This document shows, piece after piece, positions 16,679 to 22,187 of a stretch of DNA of 23,659 nt; position 1 is the first letter of the stretch, and the number at the start of each line of letters is the position of its first letter. The notes beneath the pieces were generated by a model. It had not been told where the DNA came from and ran no database searches. It saw nothing but the letters and a program-made list of their open reading frames with translations. The stretch lies in assembly GCA_964538225.1 (NCBI GenBank), contig CAZIDW010000015.1, positions 1 through 23,659 on the forward strand, in the 5' to 3' direction. The position numbers and the translations under genes are program-made. This stretch comes from JAFGCR01 sp964538225. GTDB taxonomy: Bacteria; Patescibacteriota; Gracilibacteria; UM-FILTER-43-11.

Positions 16679-16855
16679 TTAAGGAATAAGCTGGCCACGG
16701 TTTTTATAAACACGAATCAGCGTTTCAAAAAATGATTTGCATTGATTTATATGGGCACTAAGGCGTTCAACCGCCTCAAACAACCGGCTGAAATTCAGAA
16801 TGACAACCAAAGTGATAAAAACGCATGCTGAGGCAATCAATAAATTGGTTAACAT
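16679..16855 (-). CDS. 58-residue single-pass membrane protein, first gene of lexA operon
   Basis: An ATG-started gene of 58 residues has a membrane helix at about 4-22 (LLIASACVFITLVVIL), followed by a polar, probably helical tail (about 23-58, RLFEAVERLSAH, FFETLIRVYKNRGQ). It is the first gene after the LexA-box promoter, with a leader of about 70 nt and no Shine-Dalgarno sequence. Its C-terminal codons and stop fall in a short direct repeat (TTATTCCTTA twice). A damage-induced division inhibitor would be a reasonable guess, since many bacteria place small membrane-anchored ones (such as YneA) next to lexA, but there is no sequence evidence for that. It is also possible that it is not expressed. 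Confidence 0.55.
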   Translation of the reverse strand: MLTNLLIASACVFITLVVILNFSRLFEAVERLSAHINQCKSFFETLIRVYKNRGQLIP

Positions 16856-16931
16856 GATTATAAGGTGTTAAGGGGACGATCAGCCTGGGCCGTCACAGGT
16901 CAGCCGGCCGGCCAATCGATTAGACATTCTG

Positions 16932-16961
16932 ATTATAGTAAACGTTTGTTCACTAAATCAA
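16932..16961 (-). promoter_or_regulatory. Promoter of the lexA operon
   Basis: Read on the minus strand: TTGATT (16956-16961), an 18-bp spacer and perfect TATAAT (16932-16937). The spacer is almost wholly occupied by a LexA-type box, so repressor binding would block polymerase. Confidence 0.8.
16939..16952 (-). promoter_or_regulatory. LexA box 1, inside promoter spacer
   Basis: Minus strand reads TGAACAAACGTTTA. The inner 12 bases fit the Gram-positive-type LexA consensus (GAACRNRYGTTY) without mismatch. The outermost bases differ from the C and G of that consensus. Confidence 0.75.
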
Positions 16962-16968
16962 GAAAAAA

Positions 16969-16982
16969 TGAACAAAAGTTCA
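16969..16982. promoter_or_regulatory. LexA box 2, upstream of -35
   Basis: TGAACAAAAGTTCA has perfect 5-bp arms (TGAAC/GTTCA) around an AAAA centre. It lies 30 bp centre to centre from box 1, close to three helical turns, so two dimers could bind the same face. Confidence 0.75.
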
Positions 16983-17049
16983 CCTATTATTAAAAAAATG
17001 GCTTATTTAAGACATAAAAAAAAGTAGACAGATTAAAAATTTGTGTTTT

Positions 17050-17078
17050 AAAAACGGCAAGCAGGTCCACTGTTGCCG
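17050..17078 (-). terminator. Terminator after nhaA
   Basis: On the minus strand, CGGCAACAG and CTG-C-TTGCCG form a stem of nine pairs with one bulged base and loop TGGAC, followed by five T. It lies about 17 nt after the nhaA stop and separates it from the lexA promoter. Confidence 0.75.
17058..17071 (-). repeat. 14-bp inverted match flanking nhaA, downstream copy
   Basis: CAAGCAGGTCCACT here is the exact reverse complement of 18340-18353 upstream of nhaA. This copy forms part of the terminator stem. A short AAAAAGCG also lies beside both copies. Confidence 0.6.
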
Positions 17079-17094
17079 CTTTTTATAGAATGAG

Positions 17095-18273
17095 TCAGCG
17101 TTGGTTAACCGTGAATCTTCCGACTTTCAGGGATTTGGCGACCAGGAAGGAAAGGATAGCGGCGCCGAAACTAAACAGCGCTCCCATTTTGGCCGCGTCC
17201 AGGGAGGAACCGGCAGGGAAAGCGACCGTGGCCACGAACAGGGCGACGGTGAATCCGATACCGGCCATAAACCCGAGGATGAGAAGATCAGACCACGTCA
17301 TCCCTTCAGGCAGTTCCAGGCGGAACAGTTTGCAGGCGATGAGGGTAAGCAGGAAGATGCCGATAGGCTTACCCACGAGAAGTCCCGCAGTGACCAATCC
17401 TGTGCCGAGCCCCATGGCGCCGAAGGCGACCCCTGCGTTGGCAAAGCCGAAGAGGCATAAAATAATCTCGACAGGATTCTTCCACCAATGCTCAAACATA
17501 TTAAGAGGATCAGTGGGGTGGTCGGGGCGCGCGCCTTCGAAGAAGCCGTCATCATGGCTGGCGTGAGGGAGGGTGGGGATGATGGGAACGAGTGCCAGAG
17601 CAGGATGGATTCCGCCTTGGAAGAACCCCCACCATGAGAGCGGTCCGGCGATTGTAAGATACAACCAGAAACTCTTGGCTTTCAGCCATTTTCTGAGCAC
17701 AATCAGGTTAAACCCGATGGCACCGATAACACAGCCGAAGAACATCACCAGGTTCATGTCGCCGGTCGGATAGGCGACAGCCAGGATGATGAGGCCGGCG
17801 GCGTCATCCGCAATGGCGAGCAGCAAAAGGAAGGGGATGGCAGGGTGCCCCTTGCCGAACACCAGCCGCGCCACCAGATAGCTGAAGGCGATGTCAGTGG
17901 CGCAGGGAATCGCCCACCCGCGGGTGAGTTCCGTGGCGCCAAAGAATATGACACCCAGAAGGTACAGGCCGGCCGGCCCCACGATACCGCCGAGGGTGGC
18001 GATGAGTGGAGTGGCGGCTTTTTTCCCGGAAGAAAGCGGTCCGCCGGGCAGCAGTGCTTCCCAGATCTCCTTGGCCGCGAGGGCGAAAAAGAAACACATC
18101 AGCACATCGTTTACAATAAAATGCAGGTTGATGTGCGGCGCGGCCTTCGTGTGGACGAGATGATGGTAGGATTCATAGTCCAGGTTGGCGAAAACGAGGG
18201 CCACTGCTGTCCCTCCGATGAGAAACAAGCTGTTTTCGAGCAAAAATCGTACTCCGTTTTTTAGCCGGGGCAT
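17095..18273 (-). CDS. nhaA: Na+/H+ antiporter NhaA
   Basis: The 392-residue protein closely follows NhaA, which exports sodium in exchange for protons and helps control internal pH and sodium. About twelve membrane helices are visible. Key residues are present: the Asp in CATDIAFS of the unwound helix, the adjacent Asp pair in AIADDAAGLI (the ion-binding site), and the Lys in LLVGKPIGIF near the pore. The stretch GGIHPALA is also typical. The length is normal for the family. Unlike every other gene here it has a perfect Shine-Dalgarno sequence, AAGGAGG, 8 nt before ATG. It stands alone between its terminator and an upstream region of about 230 nt, and a 14-bp inverted match flanks it. These points suggest acquisition from a bacterium that uses standard initiation signals. 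Ends in TGA. Confidence 0.95.
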   Translation of the reverse strand: MPRLKNGVRFLLENSLFLIGGTAVALVFANLDYESYHHLVHTKAAPHINLHFIVNDVLMCFFFALAAKEIWEALLPGGPLSSGKKAATPLIATLGGIVGPAGLYLLGVIFFGATELTRGWAIPCATDIAFSYLVARLVFGKGHPAIPFLLLLAIADDAAGLIILAVAYPTGDMNLVMFFGCVIGAIGFNLIVLRKWLKAKSFWLYLTIAGPLSWWGFFQGGIHPALALVPIIPTLPHASHDDGFFEGARPDHPTDPLNMFEHWWKNPVEIILCLFGFANAGVAFGAMGLGTGLVTAGLLVGKPIGIFLLTLIACKLFRLELPEGMTWSDLLILGFMAGIGFTVALFVATVAFPAGSSLDAAKMGALFSFGAAILSFLVAKSLKVGRFTVNQR

Positions 18274-18281
18274 TTTGCTTT

Positions 18282-18288
18282 CCTCCTT
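18282..18288 (-). promoter_or_regulatory. Canonical Shine-Dalgarno sequence of nhaA
   Basis: Minus strand reads AAGGAGG with 8 nt to the ATG at 18273. No comparable sequence precedes any other gene in the window. Confidence 0.9.
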
Positions 18289-18339
18289 GCTGGTTGGCGG
18301 TTAATGTTTAACAGCGACAATATAATTGAAAAAAGCGTA

Positions 18340-18353
18340 AGTGGACCTGCTTG
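18340..18353 (+). repeat. 14-bp inverted match flanking nhaA, upstream copy
   Basis: AGTGGACCTGCTTG is the exact reverse complement of 17058-17071. It lies 66 nt upstream of the nhaA start. The stretch from 18302 to 18501 otherwise holds no credible gene. Confidence 0.6.
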
Positions 18354-18501
18354 TAAAAGATCAGAACCCCGTCCGGTGGCCGCTCCTTTAAAAAAAGAGG
18401 GCGTCCGAAAAAAGGGTCAAATTATTTTACTCAAGATATCGCTGAAAGTCAATAGTCTTAAAAAAGCTTGCATTTGGCTAAAGAAAGCCAAAAACCTTTA
18501 A

Positions 18502-18531
18502 TTAAGATTTTTTTTGCTTTTATGCTAAACT
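18502..18531 (+). promoter_or_regulatory. Putative promoter of yibE/F gene, nearly leaderless
   Basis: A weak -35 TTAAGA (18502-18507), an 18-bp spacer and TAAACT (18526-18531) preceded by TGC (extended -10). The start point would fall at about 18538, within 3 nt of the ATG at 18541, so the mRNA would be almost leaderless. Confidence 0.5.
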
Positions 18532-18540
18532 GCCTGCAGT

Positions 18541-19638
18541 ATGTTTAAGAAAGTCATCAGCATCGTCGGCGTCTTTTTTTGCCTATTTCTGTCCGTTCCT
18601 CAGACCCATGCTCAAACAATCGATTATTCCGAACAGTTTTTCCGTGGGACCATTGTCGGCATCCGCGGGACCAGCCAGGAAGACCTGTTCGGAGCCGAGC
18701 AGCATATCCAGATGCTCGACGTCCGGATCGAGGAAGGCAAAGAAGCCGGGGATATCCGGGAAGTGGATTACATCAACCAGCTGGTCCGTGGGGCACCTCA
18801 GCGCCTTCAGGAAGGGGAGGCGGTAGTACTGGTCAGAAGTGATTTGGATGGCGAGGTGACCTATGAAGTCTACGAACCGTACCGCCTTAACAGTCTGCTG
18901 TGGCTGGTGGTTTTATTTGTCGGCCTAGCGGTCATTATTTCCGGCTGGAGAGGACTTTCTGCCCTGATCGGTTTAACAGCGACGCTTTTTATACTGATTA
19001 AATGGGTGATTCCGGGAATCGTGGCCGGCGGCAATCCTCTGCTTATCAGTTTCGGGGGCGCCGTCGCTATCGCCATGATCTCCATTTATCTGTCGCACGG
19101 GTTCAGTAAACGGACGACGCTCGCGGTCTTAAGCACCTTATTCACCCTTTGCTTATCACTTCTGATGGCAGTCCTGGCTGTCCGTTTTGCTACGCTGTTC
19201 GGGATGGGATCCGAGGAAACCGTTTACTTATCCTCCTTCGGGGATTTTGACCTGCGCGGCCTGCTTTTGGGCGCAATCGTCATCGGTACGTTAGGGGTTT
19301 TGGATGACATCACCACCACCCAGGTCGCCGCAGTCGAAGAGCTGCACAAGGCCAATCACCGATTGTCGCTGAAACAGCTGTACCACCGCGGATTTTCGGT
19401 GGGCAAAGAACACATCGCGTCCATGATCAACACACTGGTCATCGCATACGTGGGGGCGTCATTCCCGGTATTCCTGCTCATCACTAAATCCCCTCAGCCA
19501 TTATGGGTCATCCTGAATAATGAATACCTGGCGGAAGAGATCGTCCGGACGCTGGTGGGTAGCGCCACACTGATTCTCGCCGTGCCGGTGGCTACCGGTT
19601 TGGCCGCGGCGTATTTTACAAAAAGGAAAACCCGTTAG
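18541..19638 (+). CDS. YibE/F family membrane protein
   Basis: The 365-residue protein has a cleavable signal peptide (about 1-24, ending THAQ) and a small extracytoplasmic domain (about 25-115, with FRGTIVGI, LDVRIEEGKEAGD and EGEAVVLVRSD). About seven membrane helices follow from residue 118. The core includes the family features LGVLDDITTTQVAAV and HRGFSVGKEHIASMINTLVIAYVG. YibE/F proteins are widespread membrane proteins of unproven, perhaps transport, function. The start is fixed by the signal peptide and by the -10 element just ahead. The gene ends in TAG and converges on the DUF378 gene, with a shared terminator between them. Confidence 0.88.
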   Translation: MFKKVISIVGVFFCLFLSVPQTHAQTIDYSEQFFRGTIVGIRGTSQEDLFGAEQHIQMLDVRIEEGKEAGDIREVDYINQLVRGAPQRLQEGEAVVLVRSDLDGEVTYEVYEPYRLNSLLWLVVLFVGLAVIISGWRGLSALIGLTATLFILIKWVIPGIVAGGNPLLISFGGAVAIAMISIYLSHGFSKRTTLAVLSTLFTLCLSLLMAVLAVRFATLFGMGSEETVYLSSFGDFDLRGLLLGAIVIGTLGVLDDITTTQVAAVEELHKANHRLSLKQLYHRGFSVGKEHIASMINTLVIAYVGASFPVFLLITKSPQPLWVILNNEYLAEEIVRTLVGSATLILAVPVATGLAAAYFTKRKTR

Positions 19639-19656
19639 GCCGGACAATACACCAAA

Positions 19657-19685
19657 ATAACCCCCTCTTTAGAAGAGAGGGTTAT
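19657..19685. terminator. Bidirectional terminator between yibE/F and DUF378 genes
   Basis: ATAACCCCCTCTT and AAGAGAGGGTTAT form a 13-bp stem with one mismatch and loop TAG. It lies in the 66-nt gap between the two converging genes. The T-run is poor on both sides. Confidence 0.75.
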
Positions 19686-19704
19686 CCGGATTGGTTTTTG
19701 AAAT

Positions 19705-20007
19705 TTACTGCTGTCCGCCTTCAGCCGGGGTCTCCGGTTCTGCGGGCGCCGCGGGTTCCGGCACTTCTTTTGCCGCGTCTTTTTCACAGGCGGCGCAGGG
19801 GCTCTTTAAAAAGCCGATGAGGAATATCACGGCCGCGATACCCACCAACAGGTAGACGATATCCGCCACTACAGGCCAGGCGCCCAGGAGCAGTTCGACC
19901 ACATTTAAATCCATATTCAGAAAGCCGCCCAGGCCCACCAGACCCCAGTTAAGGGCGCCGATAAAGACCAGCAGGCTGACAATCCAGCATAAAGGTTTAT
20001 GTTTCAT
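19705..20007 (-). CDS. DUF378 family small membrane protein
   Basis: The 100-residue protein has two membrane helices (about 7-28 and 45-68), with the family hallmark GALNWGLVG at the end of the first helix. After the second helix comes a CAAC motif in KSPCAACEKD and a Pro/Ala/Glu-rich tail not typical of the core family. The role of DUF378 proteins is not known. The start is supported by an extended -10 (TGCTAAAAT on this strand, 20040-20048) about 33 nt upstream. No Shine-Dalgarno sequence. An IS element lies just beyond this promoter. Confidence 0.88.
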   Translation of the reverse strand: MKHKPLCWIVSLLVFIGALNWGLVGLGGFLNMDLNVVELLLGAWPVVADIVYLLVGIAAVIFLIGFLKSPCAACEKDAAKEVPEPAAPAEPETPAEGGQQ

Positions 20008-20039
20008 GGTTTTTTATTTTAGTTTTTAAAACGGTATTT

Positions 20040-20048
20040 ATTTTAGCA
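20040..20048 (-). promoter_or_regulatory. Extended -10 of the DUF378 gene
   Basis: Minus strand TGCTAAAAT, with no recognisable -35. The place for a -35 falls close to the IS target duplication, so the insertion may have changed upstream sequence for this promoter. Confidence 0.5.
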
Positions 20049-20061
20049 CAAAATCACGTAT

Positions 20062-20076
20062 AAAGGCATACGTTTT
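20062..20076 (+). repeat. 15-bp target-site duplication, left copy
   Basis: AAAGGCATACGTTTT, identical to 21193-21207 in direct orientation. Both copies are exactly 14 nt outside the 12-bp inverted repeats. Confidence 0.8.
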
Positions 20077-20090
20077 TGTAGTAATTCCAG

Positions 20091-20102
20091 ACATTTAGGA
20101 CA
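20091..20102 (+). repeat. Terminal inverted repeat core, left
   Basis: ACATTTAGGACA, exact inverse of 21167-21178. Confidence 0.75.
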
Positions 20103-21166
20103 GTGTAGTTAAGTTTTTGTCTTTTTAACTGGTATTTCAGGATTCCGAATTTGAGCGGAGGAAAGAAATGTTTGGTTTTTTGCGGTCGTTTTTCGTTGAA
20201 ATATTTAAGTGATCTTAAATTCATTTTATGCAGTTGTTTAAGCGAAGTAAAGGTTCTGCCCCTGTAAACTTCTTCAGCATCAATACGGTGTGTACGTTCA
20301 ACATGCGAATTGGCTCTGGGATAAGCAGGCGGGATTAAATAGTGCTCATAGCCAAAGAATGAACACTGGAGGGTGAATGGATGGGTTTTTGTAATTTCAG
20401 GATGAAGCCTCCAGGTAAACTCAAAACCATTATCTGTCTGTATGATCTTAATAGGGAATGGGTAAAAGAGTCTGACTCTGCTAAGGAAATCAATACTGGC
20501 TTCAGGATCATGTGTCTCATAGATAAGTTTACATTTAATGCCTGTAGCGACATCTAAAGCCGTATACTGGTAAACCCAGCGATAGGCTTTATCCAGCCTT
20601 CTTGCTTTCTCATCTTCCAGTTTTACATACTTCACATCAATCTGAACCTTCTCTCCCGGTAAATATTTAGGAGCTTCATAAGTCTTATTCTGTTTTCTTT
20701 TGTGCTTCCTTTCCTTAATTAATCCTTCACGTTTCAGGGTCTTATAAATACCGGTTACAGAAACATAAATCTGATATTTATCTCTTAAAATAAACCAGAT
20801 GTGATCTGCGCCGCGATTCGTTCTTTTACGGATTTTAATGATCAATTTAATTGTTTCTTCAGAGTATTTCTTTGGGTTTGTTTTTGGTTTACGGGAGTAA
20901 GAGATCAGTCTTTTGGCTTTTGAATAACCTTTCCCTTTACCGGAAGACGGCAAATTCAGACGACTTTTTCAATAATAAAACTGACTTCTGCTAATGCCAT
21001 ATATTTGACATACCTTAGAGACATTCTTAAGCTTTTTGTAAGCCTTAAACCATTGCCAACGTATCTTGGCTAATGCTTTTTCTTTTACTTCCTGTTTAAT
21101 TTGACGTAATTTTTCTTTGGACATCGTGTGTTTAGTTAGTAAGTAAGCGCTTCTAACAATACACGG

Positions 21167-21178
21167 TGTCCTAAATGT
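21167..21178 (+). repeat. Terminal inverted repeat core, right
   Basis: TGTCCTAAATGT, exact inverse of the left core. Confidence 0.75.
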
Positions 21179-21192
21179 GTGTGAGTTATTTA

Positions 21193-21207
21193 AAAGGCAT
21201 ACGTTTT
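21193..21207 (+). repeat. 15-bp target-site duplication, right copy
   Basis: Second copy of AAAGGCATACGTTTT, ending 4 nt before the -35 of the next gene's promoter. Confidence 0.8.
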
Positions 21208-21211
21208 AAAT

Positions 21212-21240
21212 TTGACAAAATATAAAAAAATAATTATAAT
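21212..21240 (+). promoter_or_regulatory. Perfect consensus sigma-70 promoter
   Basis: TTGACA (21212-21217), a 17-bp A/T-only spacer, TATAAT (21235-21240). This is the only full consensus promoter in the window. The transcript starts near 21247, about 19 nt before the ATG at 21266. Confidence 0.85.
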
Positions 21241-21265
21241 AAATAACCTTATTAATCATATTTCT

Positions 21266-21529
21266 ATGAAACCTAACCCTGAACATTCCTGTGCCTGTTG
21301 CGGGAATACAAAACTTGCTGAAAAAATCCTGACATCAGATACCACCCCTGCCGTTCTTTGCGAGGGCGTTGTGCAGATGGCCGACAAAAAAGGCAATTAT
21401 CGCCTTGGCCAGCTGAAAGAACGAGCGGACCGCCTGAACGGCATCCGGTCGCCTGAACAGCGCGTGGCCGATTTGGTTGAAAAAATGAGAAAACAATTGG
21501 GCCGCACCGCGTCCAGCCGGGAACGCTGA
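21266..21529 (+). CDS. Small cysteine-containing protein, function unknown
   Basis: The start at 21266 was chosen because an upstream in-frame start at 21212 lies inside the promoter. The 87-residue product begins MKPNPEHSCACCGN with three clustered cysteines and has a fourth in AVLCEG (about 32), which could form a small metal site. The second half is highly charged and probably helical (LGQLKERADRLNG, VADLVEKMRKQLG), suggesting a protein- or nucleic-acid-binding helix. I do not recognise the family. It has the strongest promoter in the window, so high expression is likely. No Shine-Dalgarno sequence. Ends in TGA, with a weak CTAAC/GTTAG hairpin about 35 nt downstream. Confidence 0.65.
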   Translation: MKPNPEHSCACCGNTKLAEKILTSDTTPAVLCEGVVQMADKKGNYRLGQLKERADRLNGIRSPEQRVADLVEKMRKQLGRTASSRER

Positions 21530-21605
21530 GCATTCCGGATTAAGGAATATAGGTAATAGAGTATCCCCTAACTGACTATCGGGGGTTAGCGGGTCAGATA
21601 AATGG

Positions 21606-21642
21606 GATAAGTGATTATAGTATATATACTAAATAACTTATC
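21606..21642. repeat. Nested palindrome
   Basis: A perfect 14-bp palindrome TAGTATATATACTA (21618-21631) sits between outer arms GATAAGT (21606-21612) and ACTTATC (21636-21642). The gap around it (21530-21708) holds no gene except the terminator at 21664. It could be a protein-binding site or a transcript-end structure. Confidence 0.6.
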
Positions 21643-21663
21643 ATCCTGTTTTGTGGTTTTTAA

Positions 21664-21703
21664 AACCCCATCCCCCTTTGCCAAAGCGTTGGAGGGAGGG
21701 GTT
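21664..21703 (-). terminator. Probable terminator of the 45-residue gene
   Basis: AACCCC (21664-21669) pairs with GGGGTT (21698-21703), with further C-rich/G-rich pairing inside, and four T follow on the minus strand. It begins 6 nt past the stop of the cysteine-rich gene. Confidence 0.55.
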
Positions 21704-21708
21704 ACCTT

Positions 21709-21846
21709 TTACCATTCGGTATCGTCATCCCATTCTTTGTAATCCAATATATCTTCCAGGTCCTTATCGCATTTACATTCACACTCAGGAAAACCGAACT
21801 CTTCACAGATGTCGCAGTCTTCTCCGCACTCACAATCATCAAACAT
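21709..21846 (-). CDS. 45-residue acidic, cysteine-rich protein
   Basis: The short gene encodes 45 residues with seven cysteines in the first 26: MFDDCECGEDCDIC, then PECECKC. The rest is acidic and ends DDDTEW. Cys spacings CxC, CxxC and CxCxC suggest metal binding, in the manner of metallothioneins or small zinc proteins, but no family is recognised. It lies 35 nt after the stop of the membrane protein gene at 21882 on the same strand and is followed by a terminator hairpin, so the two are probably cotranscribed. No Shine-Dalgarno sequence. The dense, regular cysteine pattern is the main argument that it is real. Confidence 0.55.
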   Translation of the reverse strand: MFDDCECGEDCDICEEFGFPECECKCDKDLEDILDYKEWDDDTEW

Positions 21847-21881
21847 AATAAATGTGAGTTAAAAAAATAAGAAGGCTGAGG

Positions 21882-22106
21882 TTATTTTTTCCTCATCTGT
21901 TTCCGGATCAGCCCCAGTTCCAGGTTCGTATACCCGCCAATCATGATGAGCGCACCTCCGATGGTGATGAGGTAAGAAAAGCCCGGCGCTATTATTTTGT
22001 TGCTGGCGAAAAAGATCATAAAAAGCCCGAGAATAAAAAAAACGATTCCCAGCACAATAAAGAACATGGCCACGGGCGTGAAATTCAGCGTTTTGGATTT
22101 TTTCAT
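21882..22106 (-). CDS. Small two-helix membrane protein, function unknown
   Basis: The 74-residue protein begins with a basic, short cytoplasmic part (MKKSK), then has two hydrophobic helices (about 12-34 and 42-61) joined by a short loop (ASNKIIAPG) and a basic C-terminus (IRKQMRKK). This gives a hairpin with both ends inside the cell. No family is recognised. An extended -10 (TGTTATAAT on this strand) lies at 22132-22140, about 20 nt ahead of the start after allowing for initiation. It precedes the cysteine-rich 45-residue gene. No Shine-Dalgarno sequence. Confidence 0.68.
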   Translation of the reverse strand: MKKSKTLNFTPVAMFFIVLGIVFFILGLFMIFFASNKIIAPGFSYLITIGGALIMIGGYTNLELGLIRKQMRKK

Positions 22107-22131
22107 AATAGTTTGGTTTAGATTTGGGTTT

Positions 22132-22140
22132 ATTATAACA
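22132..22140 (-). promoter_or_regulatory. Extended -10 for the 21882-22106 gene
   Basis: Minus strand TGTTATAAT, a perfect -10 with TG extension. No good -35 at the right distance. Confidence 0.6.
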
Positions 22141-22172
22141 GATAAGTCAAAGGCTCTGCTTTTGATGAGTAT

Positions 22173-22181
22173 TGCTATACT
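22173..22181 (+). promoter_or_regulatory. Possible promoter of the non-coding region
   Basis: TGCTATACT, an extended -10 with no clear -35, pointing into the gene-free region. A transcript would begin near 22188. Confidence 0.35.
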
Positions 22182-22187
22182 GGTTCA

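Larger units (their letters stand above)
20054..21124 (-). pseudogene. IS481-like DDE transposase with in-frame TGA and run-off C-terminus
   Basis: The full frame has 356 codons. It starts at ATG 21122-21124 with a helix-turn-helix region (RWQWFKAYKKLKNVSKVC, ISRSQFYY). A TGA at 20969-20971 follows FYY, where relatives often have Trp. Translation could resume only at the TTG at 20951-20953, giving 299 residues without the N-terminal DNA-binding part. The integrase core is intact: Asp in VQIDVKY, Asp in IIQTDNGFEF and Glu in NSHVERTHR. The frame also runs through the terminal repeat and the target duplication and stops at a TGA in host DNA (20054-20056), 7 codons past the element edge. UGA is a normal stop here, so the copy is probably defective. 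Confidence 0.78.
20077..21192 (-). mobile_element. IS481-like insertion sequence, 1116 bp
   Basis: One transposase gene fills the element. The ends carry a perfect 12-bp inverted core (ACATTTAGGACA, 20091-20102, and its inverse, 21167-21178), each 14 nt inside the edge, with partial similarity in the outer 14 nt. A 15-bp direct repeat flanks both edges, which fits a target duplication within the range reported for IS481 elements. It sits between two divergent promoters, that of the DUF378 gene and that of the gene at 21266. Intact flanking repeats suggest a recent insertion. Confidence 0.8.

Noticed and set aside
16880..16927. 15-codon upstream frame in the leader of the lexA operon
   Set aside because: Short, without a recognisable peptide, and it overlaps the predicted transcript start. 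No evidence that it is translated.
18304..18501. 65-codon frame between nhaA and yibE/F
   Set aside because: Overlaps the region upstream of nhaA, is Lys-rich with no domain, and has no promoter or leader of its own.
20969..20971. UGA recoded as Trp or Gly (alternative genetic code)
   Set aside because: Long genes (1753, 563, 405 and 392 residues) have no internal TGA, Trp is encoded by TGG throughout, and TGA ends the genes at 13132, 17095 and 21529. A nonsense mutation in the transposase is simpler.
21212..21265. TTG start at 21212 for the small cysteine-containing protein
   Set aside because: It overlaps the -35 and -10 of a perfect promoter, so it would not be in the transcript.
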